64,000 nucleotides of DNA from UBA1941 sp046329555 (GTDB lineage: Bacteria > Bacteroidota > Bacteroidia > Chitinophagales > LD1). The notes beneath the pieces were generated by a model. The model worked only from the letters and a program-made list of their open reading frames with translations. It did no database searches and was not told where the DNA came from. The translations under genes were made by a program, and so were the position numbers. Below are positions 1-11,700 of the stretch, in pieces. Each line of letters starts with the position of its first letter. The stretch's first letter is position 1. Where the stretch lies: contig JAXLUK010000003.1 of the NCBI GenBank assembly GCA_046329555.1, positions 372,001-436,000 of the forward strand, written 5' to 3'.

Positions 1-1900
1 TACAATTCAACAAGGTATCGTTGTTCAAATTCAACGTAAGATTGGGCATGGCATTTCCCCAGGATTCAACACGGATCACTTCGTAGGTTGGTGCTGTAGT
101 ACAGGTCATTGTAACTTTATTGTTCGCAACGTTAGCCGTGAAGTTCACGTTAGCACTTGCCGTTGGAGTAAAGCCCGAGTTGGTACAGAAAATACCGTGT
201 GTGGATGAAGAAGGTGCAATAGAAGCACTGGCAATGGTGTTATACTGGATATTAAACGCCCGTTGCTGATTACAGGCTATACCATAAATTCTTCCGGGAT
301 TACTAATGTAACTTGAAACGGCTGCAGCGCCACTGCTAAAATTAGTAATGTTGTTTCCTGTGGCCGGCGATGTTCCGCCAATATCATTGGCAGAATCCAT
401 AAAAGCATAGTTCGTTGCACTCGCTCCATATCCAACAAATAAGATTCCAAGGTTAACATTGCTAATGGAGTTGCTGTAAATTTTATTGAAACTATTCGAA
501 CCTGAAAAATTCGTTATATCACTGGTAGTTGCTACAGTTGTTGCCGCATGCCGCACGTTACTATAAATACCAAAAGTATTGGTATACGACTTATTCAATG
601 AAATGGTGCAATTCTGAATGGTATTATTCTGAGCACCATCAGTAGCAGATGCATACAAAAGTGCGACACCCCATTCGGTCATATTGTTGGTGCCGGCTGT
701 TGTAAAGGTCGTATTTGAGCTATTTTCCTGAATAGTAAACCCGTCGAGTGTTATATAGTCAGCACCGATTATTTTGAATACACCATCATATAAATTACCT
801 GCAGTTTGCGGAGTAAATGCTGTAAAGGTAGCTGTATTCGCACCCTGGCGCCTGAACGTTATGGTATTGGTGGCTGTACCTGTTTTTGTAATTGAATAAC
901 CTCCTGCCGGTGCAGTTTCTGTGTAATTGGCTTGAGTAGCATCCACCAAACAAGTTATTGGGCCGGTAACTGTTCCGGCATTTAAAGCGGTTATGAAAGC
1001 AGCTAAAGTAGTGTAACAAGAGCCTGATGCAATAACATAAGTTCCCGAAAAGTTAGTGCCGGCGGCTGGCTGCGTATAGGTGTAGTTACTGCCACCGTTA
1101 TTGTTCAGATTTAAGGTGGCCATGTCATGAGCAACTTGACCATTAGAACTTACATCTGTATTAATCTGGGCGAAGGTTTTATTGGAACTATACACATAAA
1201 AAGAAACTGCGGTAGAAGCCGCAACACAGGGAATAACCGCTGTTCCGGTGGTAGAACCTGCGGGGAAGGTTACCTGAGCCAAGGTTGATGTTGTATAGCT
1301 GTTGGTGGAATAACGCACATAAACATATTCACCCGAAGCTGGCGCTGCGCTGGTAGTTACGGTAACTAAAACCGAGTTGTTTGCACTAACTGACAACGCG
1401 CTGGAATTACTTACCGCGGTAATTGTAACCGGGTTGTATGTAGTTTCCAATAAAGACATAACATTATCTGCCGAGGCATTGGGCTGTACGTTGAACGTGT
1501 AATAGTTGCCACTGGTAATTGCGGGCAGCAGCCCGTCTGCTCCGCCACCGAATGTATTGTACCGTGCGCCATTAGCAAACGTAGTTGGAATAAAAGTATT
1601 AGCAGATAGCGTGTTCCCGCTTGTGTACGGTCGCCAACATGGGTTATAGTTAGGCGTACCTGTACTACCTGTATGAAACGCCCAGCCGATTGTAGATGCC
1701 GACGCGGTTTGATTCGATTGAAACCTGTACTGCCGAAAATTGCCTATAGTATTTAGTGTGTAACGCGAATTGCTTGGCGCCGGAGTAGTTGAAGTTAACC
1801 CTGTGTACAATACGGTTGGCTGGGCCGCCGCTATTGCGCTGATTAAAATCACCAGGGTTAATAAACAACATTGCTTTGCTGGAATAAAATTGATTTTCAT
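1..1900 (-). CDS. Secreted beta-helix-like repeat protein, 3' end outside window
   Basis: The frame is open from an ATG at 1900 to the left edge (633 codons), so the C-terminus is missing. The first ~26 residues form a signal peptide (KINF, a hydrophobic stretch, then AIAAAQ). The first third is Ser/Thr/Asn-rich, with Ig-like strands and phrases such as YVYVRYS. The second half shows parallel beta-helix (pectate-lyase-like) character: short strands with Asn ladders, for example YITLDGFTIQ and NNTIQNCTISLN. In Bacteroidota such proteins are usually cell-surface or secreted and end in a T9SS sorting domain; that end lies off the window, so T9SS export is inferred. No catalytic residues are identifiable. 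It could be an adhesin or a polysaccharide-binding protein. The frame was read by hand from the reverse complement. Confidence 0.85.
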   Translation of the reverse strand, partial: MKINFIPAKQCCLLTLVILISAIAAAQPTVLYTGLTSTTPAPSNSRYTLNTIGNFRQYRFQSNQTASASTIGWAFHTGSTGTPNYNPCWRPYTSGNTLSANTFIPTTFANGARYNTFGGGADGLLPAITSGNYYTFNVQPNASADNVMSLLETTYNPVTITAVSNSSALSVSANNSVLVTVTTSAAPASGEYVYVRYSTNSYTTSTLAQVTFPAGSTTGTAVIPCVAASTAVSFYVYSSNKTFAQINTDVSSNGQVAHDMATLNLNNNGGSNYTYTQPAAGTNFSGTYVIASGSCYTTLAAFITALNAGTVTGPITCLVDATQANYTETAPAGGYSITKTGTATNTITFRRQGANTATFTAFTPQTAGNLYDGVFKIIGADYITLDGFTIQENSSNTTFTTAGTNNMTEWGVALLYASATDGAQNNTIQNCTISLNKSYTNTFGIYSNVRHAATTVATTSDITNFSGSNSFNKIYSNSISNVNLGILFVGYGASATNYAFMDSANDIGGTSPATGNNITNFSSGAAAVSSYISNPGRIYGIACNQQRAFNIQYNTIASASIAPSSSTHGIFCTNSGFTPTASANVNFTANVANNKVTMTCTTAPTYEVIRVESWGNAMPNLTLNLNNDTLLNC

Positions 1901-2363
1901 AGAGATAACAGTGCGCGGCATAGAGCAAAAACCATGCTCATGCAACCGGGCGCTTTAAAACACGTTCAATAAATCCAAAAAATCACCTATATGTTTGTTT
2001 ATCTGGCTATTATAAAAGCAACAAGAAATCAACAATACGTGGAGGGGCCTGTTAACCGTGCTGGTGTTGTATCTTTTAATCGTCAACTGTAGCCGTTAGG
2101 ATACAACTGTTAAACACTGAATAATTCGGTATTGGTTTACGGCCAGTAAGGGTTAAATAAGCAGGATTTCATGAAGGTATGCGAAGCGGCAGCGGGCGCA
2201 GTGGAGCTCCTTTTCAGGCATTCGCAATAATAGGTTTGAAAAGAAAATGAATTCAATCATCAATAGCTATGCGCGGCCTGAAAAGAGCGGGAACGAAGCA
2301 CGCGGTGCCCGCGCCCCAAAGACAGCCACTTCAATTGCCCATGAAGGCCGCGCGGGCAGCCGC
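1901..2363. other. Intergenic region, 463 bp, no gene
   Basis: No convincing coding frame is present. The first ~150 bp are AT-rich and should hold the promoter of the leftward beta-helix gene, but no clear TTTG/TAnnTTTG pair was found. From about 2170 the base composition shifts to GC-rich, with structured sequence containing the inverted repeat at 2271-2353. The short plus-strand frame crossing 2269-2613 runs antisense into the OmpA gene and is not a gene. Confidence 0.6.
2271..2353. repeat. GC-rich inverted repeat element
   Basis: A perfect 9-bp arm, GCGCGGCCT (2271-2279), is matched by AGGCCGCGC (2345-2353). The 65-bp interior contains further short GC-rich complementarity, GCGGG against CCCGC. 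It lies just beyond the terminator of the OmpA gene in otherwise AT-richer spacer. It may be a REP-like dispersed element or a folded 3' region; a single copy cannot decide. Confidence 0.4.
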
Positions 2364-2396
2364 CAAAAAAAAAGCATCGCTTTGCAGCGATGCTTT
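2364..2396 (-). terminator. Rho-independent terminator of the adhesin-secretion unit
   Basis: On the minus strand an 8-bp perfect stem, AGCATCGC/GCGATGCT, with a 6-nt loop is followed directly by a run of nine T (2365-2373 on the plus strand is all A). It begins about 25 bp after the stop of the OmpA-family gene and probably ends the giant gene/porP/OmpA transcript. Confidence 0.88.
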
Positions 2397-2418
2397 CGGA
2401 ATAATTCCAATTAATGAT

Positions 2419-4614
2419 TTAGAACTTAAGAATCTTAAACTCGGTACGACGGTTTTCTTGGTGTTGTTCTTCGGTACATGGTACCATTTGCGTGCCTTCG
2501 CAGGCGCACTTATTCACCAGACGAGATTCGCCGTAACCGGCAGCGATCATGCGGCTAAGTGCCACTCCCCTGCTGGCAATGTAACTAACCGCCGATTCAG
2601 CGCGCTTGGCTGATAAAGTAGCATTGTACTTGATGGTAGCGCGACAGTCGGTATGCGAGCTCAACTCGATTTCCATGGTTGGGTTATCCAGCAATACCTT
2701 TACGAGTTTATCCAATTCCTTGGCAGCATCCGGGCGAATGAACCATTTGTCGAGATCGTAGTAGATGTTTTCAATCTTGATAGCTACACCTTTGCGTACA
2801 CGTTCCAATTCAAGCGTTACGTAGATTGTTGCCGGTGCCTGCTTGCCCACGGTGGATGTTGTTGTAGAAACGGTGAGGTACTTCATATCAGGATCGGCCA
2901 GGTCTTTTGACCCTTCGATACGATAGGTAGCATTAGGTTCGAGGTTGAAGTAAGTTTTACCATCAGCACCGGTGTTCTGCGTTGCATCTTTTCCGGTAGC
3001 GGTGGCAATCAGTTTCACTTTGGCCAGATCGATAGGCTCACGTGTTTTTTTATCCAGCACTAACACTTCCAGGTTGATACCGCCTTCTTTCACCAGAGGG
3101 ATGCGCACGTTCACCGGCTTATCTTCTGTTTCCACGGTTACTTCATTGGGCAGATAACCATCCTTGGTTGCTACAAATTTGTAAACTCTTTTCGGTGATC
3201 CGGCGAAGCAGAATTTACCGTCTTTATCGGTTTTCTTCATGCCTTTCTCATCGCGCACTTCATACATCACCACTTTAGCACCTTCAATCAGGTCGTTGGT
3301 TTTAGCGTCGTAAACTACGCCACAAATCTCAACGCCTTTCTTCATGAATTTGTAAATATCATCATCGCCCTGACCGCCTTGACGGTTAGAAACGAAGTAT
3401 CCGTTTTTATTGTCTTTGTCGATGATATATCCGAAGTCGTCGCTATTGGTATTAATTGGGAAGCCCAGGTTTTCGGGAGTCAGGAAACCTTCTTTACCAG
3501 GGGCAGAAGAGAACACATCTAATCCACCTAAACCAAGATGCCCGTTAGAGGCAAAGTACAGGGTACCGTCATTAGCCATGAAAGGGAATACTTCATCACC
3601 GGTGGTATTGATGTTTGGCCCCAAATTGATTGGAGCGCCCCAGTTGCCAGATTGGTCGCGCACTGATTTGTAAATATCGACGCCACCGAAGCCACCCGGT
3701 TTATCGCTGGCGAAGTACAAGGTTTGCGCATCGGGGCTAAGGGCAGGATGACAAACAGAATATTCACGATCATTAAAAGGAACCGCTTCGATTAATTCAT
3801 CACCCCAGCGATTTTCTGTTGGCAGGTACACGAGGCGATAGATTTTCAGCTTGACTACTTTGTCGCTACTATTATAGGCGCGCCATTTGTTATAGTTGCT
3901 TCGGTCGAGGTAGAGTTCTTGCAATTTTTCGTTGTAGCTGGTTACGCCTTCATGGTATTTACCATTGGCTTTACCGGGCAATAATTCTGCTGTGGTTACA
4001 TTGCCATTGGCATCTGCTTTTCCGTGGTATAACTGCAGGAAGGAAGCGGATGTCCAGTTATCTTCAACGCGCACTTTACCCAGTGCTTCGCGGTTCGAGC
4101 AGAAGAAGATTTCTCCGTTTTTGTAGAATGAAGGACCGAAGTCTGATTTCGGGGAATTGATTGGCAGGTTTTCGATGTTGTAGAGTCCACGGTCGCGACT
4201 CAATTCGGTAATTTTATCAACCCCGGCGATACGTTCTTTGGCGCTGGCATCGGTGGGTACTGCCGCCAGATAATTTTTATAGGCCAGCTTTGCTTCGCTA
4301 TACTTTTGGTTAGCGCGCAAGGCTTCTGCGTAATACATTTTATTGAGCGGATCAGTGGTTTGATCAGCGGCCAATTTTTCATACCAAGGCTCGGCGTTCA
4401 CCCAATCATTCAGGTGGCGATAGCTATCGGCAATTTTTTGACGCAGATAGGCATTGCTGCTATCTTTTTTCACCGCGCGTTGGTAGTATTTCAACGCCAT
4501 TTCAAAATCGAATTGGCGAAAATACGAGTCACCTACTCGGGTTAATCCATGCTGTGCCTGGATGGTGGTAGCCAGGAAGAAAGTCAGGCAGGCCAGATAA
4601 ATTTTGTATCGCAT
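2419..4614 (-). CDS. PorE-like OmpA-family protein (TPR, PD40 propeller, CRD, OmpA_C)
   Basis: This is a periplasmic or outer-membrane protein expected to tie an outer-membrane assembly to peptidoglycan. The start at 4614 is chosen because it opens directly into a signal peptide (MRYKIYLACL to IQAQ); the in-frame ATG at 4641 adds nine polar residues. Domains in order are TPR-type helices (~25-125), a WD40/PD40-like propeller (~150-420; LSPDAQTLYFASD, GTLYFASNGHLGLGG), a carboxypeptidase-regulatory-like beta-sandwich (~430-500), a second similar stretch, and a C-terminal OmpA peptidoglycan-binding domain (~610-730; SSHTDCRAT, LSAKRAES). This is the architecture of T9SS PorE (PG1058), the partner of PorP. 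It starts 51 bp after the PorP/SprF gene and is likely cotranscribed with it. It may be a paralog dedicated to the neighbouring adhesin rather than the core PorE. Confidence 0.9.
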   Translation of the reverse strand: MRYKIYLACLTFFLATTIQAQHGLTRVGDSYFRQFDFEMALKYYQRAVKKDSSNAYLRQKIADSYRHLNDWVNAEPWYEKLAADQTTDPLNKMYYAEALRANQKYSEAKLAYKNYLAAVPTDASAKERIAGVDKITELSRDRGLYNIENLPINSPKSDFGPSFYKNGEIFFCSNREALGKVRVEDNWTSASFLQLYHGKADANGNVTTAELLPGKANGKYHEGVTSYNEKLQELYLDRSNYNKWRAYNSSDKVVKLKIYRLVYLPTENRWGDELIEAVPFNDREYSVCHPALSPDAQTLYFASDKPGGFGGVDIYKSVRDQSGNWGAPINLGPNINTTGDEVFPFMANDGTLYFASNGHLGLGGLDVFSSAPGKEGFLTPENLGFPINTNSDDFGYIIDKDNKNGYFVSNRQGGQGDDDIYKFMKKGVEICGVVYDAKTNDLIEGAKVVMYEVRDEKGMKKTDKDGKFCFAGSPKRVYKFVATKDGYLPNEVTVETEDKPVNVRIPLVKEGGINLEVLVLDKKTREPIDLAKVKLIATATGKDATQNTGADGKTYFNLEPNATYRIEGSKDLADPDMKYLTVSTTTSTVGKQAPATIYVTLELERVRKGVAIKIENIYYDLDKWFIRPDAAKELDKLVKVLLDNPTMEIELSSHTDCRATIKYNATLSAKRAESAVSYIASRGVALSRMIAAGYGESRLVNKCACEGTQMVPCTEEQHQENRRTEFKILKF

Positions 4615-4665
4615 GAGCCGTGATTGTGCAGGTTTTATCAATTAGTTACTTTACCAAAAATTCAT

Positions 4666-5682
4666 TTAGAAATACTTGACGTAACGTGGCGTTACGAAAC
4701 GTTTTTTATCGTACCAGAAGTCGTAACCCAGCATAATTTCGTGAGTTCCGGTTTCATATTGGCGCAGTTGAGAGAGCGAATAGATATAAGCGTAACCAGC
4801 GCGCAATTGCGGCGTAATTTTCATTTCGAACATACCCATCACGCTTTCGGCATTGAACTTCTTTTCTTTAGAGAGGCCACGGTTGTAGGCATCGCCACCG
4901 GTTTTCACACCGGCGCCCAGCCAGAAACGATCCAGGAACAGGAAGTTAGCGTTGATATCAAAATCCGGAACGTTGTAACGCAAACCTTGCTGATATTTCA
5001 TCAGGATGGTTGGTTTGAACTTTACAATTCCGGCTTCTTTACCAAATACGTAGCCGGCTGTAAACAGGAAATGGTTATACTGACGAGCAACAGCTTCGCT
5101 GGTGCTTACTTTCCATTGCTTGTTCAACGAGAACGGCACTAAGTGCGGTACGCTAAATCCAACAAAGTAGCGCTTCCCATAGGCGTAAACGCCGGCACCC
5201 ACATTAGGCAGAAACAGGTTTTGATTGACAGAAAAAGAAGGGTCGTAATTTACCGGGCCACTTGGATTAGCAGGATCGGTAATAGCCTCGGTATTGCGTT
5301 GCTGGTAGTAGTTAAAACCAGCCTGTATACCAAAGCTCAGCTTGTGCTCATCCCCTTTCAGGCGCACGCGGAAGGCAAATGCTGCCGTTGCACTAAACAT
5401 ATTGGTTAAGCCCAAGCGGTCGTTAGCGATGGTTAGGCCCAAGGCATACTGATCGCGCCGTAGCGGCGAGTGCACGCTGGCGTTGAAGGTACGCGGTGCG
5501 CCATCAATTCCGGCCCATTGGTGGCGGTAAATGGCCGCGAGGCTCACCACTTCATGGCTTCCGGCATATGCCGGGTTGAGGTACAACCCGTTGAACATAT
5601 ACATGCTGTACGCTGCGTCCTGCTGTGCGTTGGTGCTCAGTACCCCTGCTGCCAGCAAGGCTGAAAAGAGTAATTTTTTCAT
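4666..5682 (-). CDS. PorP/SprF family type IX secretion outer-membrane protein
   Basis: This 338-residue beta-barrel protein belongs to the PorP/SprF family. It has a signal peptide (MKKLLFSALLAAGVLSTNAQ) and then the family hallmark region: QDAAYSMYMFNGLYLNPAYAGS, followed by YRHQWAGIDGAPRTF and the N-DRLGLT motif. The remainder is alternating amphipathic strands with aromatic girdles (FWLGAGVKTGGDAYN, AGYAYIYSLSQL). In Flavobacterium johnsoniae, SprF is needed to secrete the adhesin SprB, and cargo with type B sorting domains generally depends on SprF-like partners. Its place directly downstream of a type B giant protein and upstream of a PorE-like protein fits that role. The upstream region is a purine-rich AAGAAG tract, with a 68-bp gap from the giant gene. 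Confidence 0.95.
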   Translation of the reverse strand: MKKLLFSALLAAGVLSTNAQQDAAYSMYMFNGLYLNPAYAGSHEVVSLAAIYRHQWAGIDGAPRTFNASVHSPLRRDQYALGLTIANDRLGLTNMFSATAAFAFRVRLKGDEHKLSFGIQAGFNYYQQRNTEAITDPANPSGPVNYDPSFSVNQNLFLPNVGAGVYAYGKRYFVGFSVPHLVPFSLNKQWKVSTSEAVARQYNHFLFTAGYVFGKEAGIVKFKPTILMKYQQGLRYNVPDFDINANFLFLDRFWLGAGVKTGGDAYNRGLSKEKKFNAESVMGMFEMKITPQLRAGYAYIYSLSQLRQYETGTHEIMLGYDFWYDKKRFVTPRYVKYF

Positions 5683-5712
5683 ATACTTCTTTTTCTTCTT
5701 CTTTTTATAAAT

Positions 5713-5742
5713 CCCGGCTCCGTCATCATTGACGAAGCCGGG
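5713..5742 (-). other. Intercistronic hairpin between giant gene and porP/sprF gene
   Basis: Thirteen-nt arms (5713-5725 and 5730-5742) pair with one internal mismatch around a 4-nt loop. The core is CCCGGCT/AGCCGGG plus CGTCA/TGACG. On the minus strand it is followed by ATTTATAAAAAG rather than a run of T. It is therefore more likely an attenuator or 3'-stabilising stem than a full terminator. Confidence 0.65.
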
Positions 5743-5750
5743 GTTTGAGT

Positions 5751-8700
5751 TTATCGGTGAATCACTACAAACCGGGCTTCACTCTTACCAGAGCCGTCGT
5801 TGTAGCTGTAAATAAAGTAATACGTTCCATCTGGCAGCACAGTACCCTGGTTGTTGGTACCGCCCCAGTTATTCTTGTATGGTTCAACACTGGTCCACAC
5901 CTCATCACCCCAACGGTTGAATACGCGCAGGGTAGCCTTCGGATGCAGTTCAATACAAGGTGTTACGAAGTAATCATGCACGCCATCACCGTTTGGCGAG
6001 AAGCCATTCGGGAAGGTACACATGGTATTCGTATCGATTACGTTCACACAAACTCGTGCTGTATCGCAACGGGTTTCATTACCCAATGTTACACATACGA
6101 TGTAATCGAAGCTATCGATACCAGTAAACGAATCCAATGGTTGATAGTGCAGCGTCAGGTTGCCATTTGGAGTTACCACACCATGTGTTGGTTCCAGCGG
6201 CCCTACCGTAACCGTAGTATCCGCTGCCAATGGCAATACATCATTAGCCAACACATTCAGATCTACCGCAACGCCTACAGTTGTAGTGGTATCATCGCAG
6301 AAATGATCATCGCGTGCAATTACCGGCTGAAGACATACGTAGACATATACTGTGGCGGTATCGTGCTGCTCCGGATGACCGTTATCAGTGATCGCGTAAG
6401 AGAACGAATCGATACCACAGAATGTATCTGAAGGCGTGTAGGTAATTGTACCATCAGGGTTGATTACCGCTGTACCATGTGCAGGCTGTTGTGCCAACAC
6501 GGAATCAACTGTAATCTTAGTTCCTGTTTGTCCGTTACCTGGGAATGGCAAGAAGCCATCGTTCGTCAATACAGTAATCACTACAGGCGTATTACCAGGA
6601 GTAGCAACCGTATCATTGTTAGCCCAGATTGTATCCACAGGAACTTTAGGCAACACCACAACTCGACCAATGATTGTATCGCAGGCCGCTTGAGGTTTAC
6701 CGTTATCACAGATCACGATACAGAACGAATCCGTACCTATGAATGGAAGACCTCCATTAGCCGTATCACAATCAGGCGTGTAAGTGAAGCAGATGCCACT
6801 GATATTACTGATAGTGCCGTGTTGCGGTGTACAAGTGCTTGAGATAAATACTGAATCACCTTCAGCATCGTAAACCGAATCCAGACAAACGGTAACTGGC
6901 GTACACTGAGTAGTGGTATCCACTGGTGGATTTGCTACCGGAGGTGTATTGGCACAGTTGTTCAATTGAATATAAACACGAGCCGAAGTACACAAGCTAG
7001 GTACACCATTATCGCACGCGCGGTACGAGAAGGTATCACCACCAATGTAATTAGCATCTGGATGGTACAGTATGCAATTGCCTTGTTGTGTTACTGTTCC
7101 GTGTGTTGCAGGAACAACGGTAGTCAATGTAATAGCATCGCCATCCACATCAAAGTCGTTATTCAGCACACAAATCACAGAATCCCGGTTGTTACACATG
7201 GTTACCTGATCGTTCACCAATGTTGGGTGGTGTACGTTACAGCCGTAGCCTGTCAGGTTAATGGTTAACAATCCTGAGTCGCAAGGCGCGTCGCACAGGC
7301 CACAGATTAAGTAGCCAATGGTAACGGTGCTATTCGGATGTTGTCCATCCGGAACATAGATAATGCTTCCACCGAACACGCTGGCTGTTCCGTGAGCTGG
7401 TTGTTGGTAGATGCTGATGGTAGCACCGAAGGTGTTCACATCATTTCTAACCACATTAACCGTGTCGTTACACTGATAACCATGGTTGCTGGTGTCGTCT
7501 ATAGCAACTGGCGATTTACAAATCGTATCGACAAGTATCACACCGATTGCGGTATCGCAGCTGGTAGACAGACAGGTTTCACACAAGCTATATGTGAAGG
7601 TATCCAATCCGATGTATCCCGGATTAGGGCAGTACTTCACTTGGTTGCCGGCTATCAGAGAAACAGTACCATGATTAGTAGAATCCAATATTGAAACTAC
7701 CGGTGGTGTACAGTTCGCGAAGGTGTCGTTATCCAGTATGCGCAAGGTAACGCACGAATCACGTTGTGTGAACGCATAATCATCTACGGCAACTGTCTTC
7801 ACACTGTCGCAGAAGATTACAATATTCAGGTTACCGGTATCCAAACCGCAGGTATCTGATACAGTGTATTCGATGTAATCTTTACCGCAATAGCTTGCCG
7901 ATGGGATATACATGATGGTGGTATCGTTGATTACCTGAGCAGTACCGTGCAATGGCGCAACAGATATGGCAACATGATGCGGATAACGATTATCCAGATT
8001 GTCGTTCATTGTTACATGCGCGTACAAGGTATCACCTTGATTCATGTTCAGGTTATCGTCATTAGCTACCACCTGGCAGCAGATCACGTTAACATAAGCC
8101 CATGCCGTATCAGTTGCACCCAAGGTATCCATAATGGCGTAGCGGAAGGAGTCTACCGCATCACATACTGCACCGCTAGGTGTGTATGTAACTGTACCAT
8201 TTGGATTCAGTGTAACCGTACCAAAATGGGTTGAATCAACAATTGCCGTCACATAGAATGAATCCAGTTCCGGATCGAAATCATTGTTCAATATATGCAC
8301 CACTACTGGTACATTCTTACCTGTGAGGGAAGTGTCGTTAACAGCCTGCACTGAGTTCGGCACATGGATAACTACCGTGGCCGTATCACACAATACCGGA
8401 TTACCGTTATCACAAATCACATAAGTAAATGTATCAGGACGGTGCGCGTTCGGGCCTAATCCAGGACCGAAGTCAGGTATGTAGGTAATTGTACCATCAG
8501 GGTTAATCACCGTTGTACCATACAGCGGTCCACCGTTCACCGTAGTTACGTGGATGCTATCGCCATCCGGATCCCAGTCGTTGCCCAATACCGGAATGGT
8601 AACAGGAACGCCATAGTGCGTATTGGCGAAGTCGTCTGTAGCTACAGGAGGATTATTGCTCAAGCTAGTAGTATCAGGCGTTACCACAATGTAAATTGTA

Positions 8701-11700
8701 GCCGTATCACACAATGCCGGAGTACCATTATCACAAACAGCGTATTGTAAAGTATCCAAGCCGGTGAAACCGGTATTTGGAACATACACAGTTACTCCAT
8801 TCGCGCCCATTGTAAACGTACCATGTGAAGTAGTAGTTGAAGAAACCGCAGACCAGGTCAACGGATTTCCATCTACATCAAAGTCGTTGCTTCCGGCAAG
8901 AACTGTTACCGGTGTATTTACCGGAGTAGTTGCGTAGTCGTTGTTAGCAACCGGCGGGTGGTTAGTACCACCAGTTGTGTCAATCACCGTAATATAAACT
9001 ACAGCTGTATCGCAGAGCGGGCTGTATAGAATTGGACTCTGATCGCATACATAGTATACGAATGAATCGGTTCCAACGAAGCCAGCGTTTGGCGTATAAA
9101 CACCCGTGCCGCTTCCGGTAGGTGTCCATGTTCCATTGGATGGACCGCCGTAATAGCTGTACACTACCGGATCACCATTTGGATCATGTACGGAAGGATA
9201 GATAGCTATTCCCACAGGCTGACCCTTAGGTGTTTGCGTGTATACATTCTCAGCTACCGGTGGTTCGTTGCGAGGATCTACAATTATTCGTATGTGTGTA
9301 GTATCGCAAAGCGGATGTGGATCCACTGTGGTGACGTCACACAATACGATGCAAATAGAATCTTCGCCATAGTAGTTAGAATCCGGAACATAGGTTACAC
9401 AAACTAGATTTGGTTTATCGCTTACCGTAGCGGTCATGGTGCCATGCAATGGTCCACCACAAGTACTAATTACATGCGTATCAGAAGAATCAACATCGAT
9501 ATAAGGTATACAAACCGTAATCGGCGTATCTTCTGGTGTACGGATAATTGTATCCGGAATGATCGGTGTATCATTCACACAGATAACATTAACTGTAACC
9601 AGACCTAAGTCGAAGTTTTCATCACCCGGACAATTAGCAGAGCCATTGCCACCAACGATTTTGTATCCAAATGTATCGATACCGCAGAAGTTAGCCTTAG
9701 GATGGTAAACCAACTGGTTATTATTCAGTGTTACTGTACCAAAGGCCGGTTGAGCTGAGATAGCTAACTCCAATAGATCGCCATCGATATCATAGTCATT
9801 TGCTAACACATTAACGACTACAGAATCATCTTCCAACACTGAAATAGTGTCATCAATGGCCGTAGGTACGTCATTGCGATTTTCAACCATAATGGATACG
9901 ACAGCAGTTGCGCAGTTCGCTGAAGGCTTATTACACTGATCACATACCTGATAAACAACGGTATCTGGTCCGAAGTAATTGGTGCCAGGCGTGTACACAA
10001 TTTCATTGGTAGCCGAATTAACAAAGGCAAAACCATGAGCCGCATTCTGAGTAATGCTCAGTCCACCCAAACCAGTATTTCCAACAAAGTCGTTGTTTAA
10101 TACTGCTGCAGTTAACACAGACTCTTCACAAACTCTGTAACGATCGTTAGATAATTGTGGACCGAAGCAGTTTGTATCAGTTACTACAATTACGGTAGCT
10201 GTATCACAACATCCTTCAATATTGTCACACAGTGAGTATACAACTGTATCCATTCCGTTAAATCCAACAGCAGCAACATAGCTCAGCCATCCGTTAGGCA
10301 GTACTGAAACCACGTTTCCAGCAGTTGCAGCACTTTGACTTACAATGGTAACCGTTGAACCACTTCCTATAGCGTGTACGTAGGCGTCGTTGTTCAATTC
10401 GTTGATATTTACTACCAACGCTGGCTGACCAGTTGCATAATCACTATTCGCTAATGGACAATCCACTACAGGAGTAATGATTACATGAACCGTTCCTGAT
10501 GAGCACAACGATGGAACGCCGTTATCACATGCAGTATAACAGAACGAATCAGTTCCATTGTAATTTGGATCTACCGTATAGGTAATGCAATTACCAGATA
10601 CTGTTGCCGTACCATGTACTGGCGAACAAACAGATGTAATGCTAACTGCATTTCCATCCGGATCTGTTAACTGCGGACAGTAAGTGAAGCTAGAATCTTC
10701 AGGAATGGTAACGGTGGTGTCTGGTGCAACTGGTGGATGATTCTCAGGAGTTACATACACATACACCATAGCCTGAGCGCACAACGGCACTGGCTGTGTA
10801 GAATCACAAATACGGTAACAGAAGGAATCCACTCCCTGGAATCCTGGTTGCGGCACATAAGTAATACAACCTGTTATCGGATTTATTGCCGGGATTGATG
10901 CGGCATGTAGAGGAAGGCTGCACAAACCTACAGATCCTTTATTGATATCGTTGTCGATATCGCGGTCGTTGGCGGCAACACATACCACTACGGTTGAATC
11001 AACCGGCGTGTAAGCCGTATCATTAACAGCAACCGGAGGATGTGGATTTCGCGTAACTGTGATTACAACTTGAGCTGTATCACACAGAGCAGGCACAGCA
11101 TTATCACAAATCTGATAACACAACACATCGGTTCCTACAAAATTCTGAGCAGGCGTGTAGCATACTTCATTAGCTGCGTTGATAGAAGCAGTTCCATGAA
11201 GCGGAGCGCAAGGTAAAGCAGTAACCGTAATAGCATCTCCATTAGGATCGCTATCGTTTGCTTTTACTGGAACGCAAACCTGTGTATTCTGAGGTGTTGT
11301 TGTGGTATCATTAATTGCTACCGGCGGCAGGTTATTCTGACGAATGGTAATCCTTACCAGTCCAGTGTCACAAAGATTACACAATTGACCTGTATTGCAG
11401 ATAGCGTAGCGGAATGAATCTACTCCTGAAGTCGCAATAGCAGTGTATACCAAGTTATTGCTGCCACCTGGAACTACAACACCAAGCGTTCCTTGAGAAA
11501 CGATTGAAATTGCATAAGGACCTTCCACGCTGGTATCGTTAGCTGCTACCGACAATGTTGACGGTGAAGAAGATGTAATCACATAGTTGTCAGTCACAGC
11601 TTTCGGCTTATCACATACCGGAACAACGGTAATATAAACCTGATTCGTGTCGCACAATGAAGGCACGCCGTTATCACAAACTACCACACAGATACTATCG

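Noticed and set aside
2269..2613. Plus-strand open frame of 114 codons
   Set aside because: It crosses a terminator and runs antisense into the OmpA domain; composition follows the GC-rich spacer.
4624..5142. Plus-strand open frame of 172 codons
   Set aside because: Antisense to the PorP/SprF gene, which has full family motifs in the minus frame.
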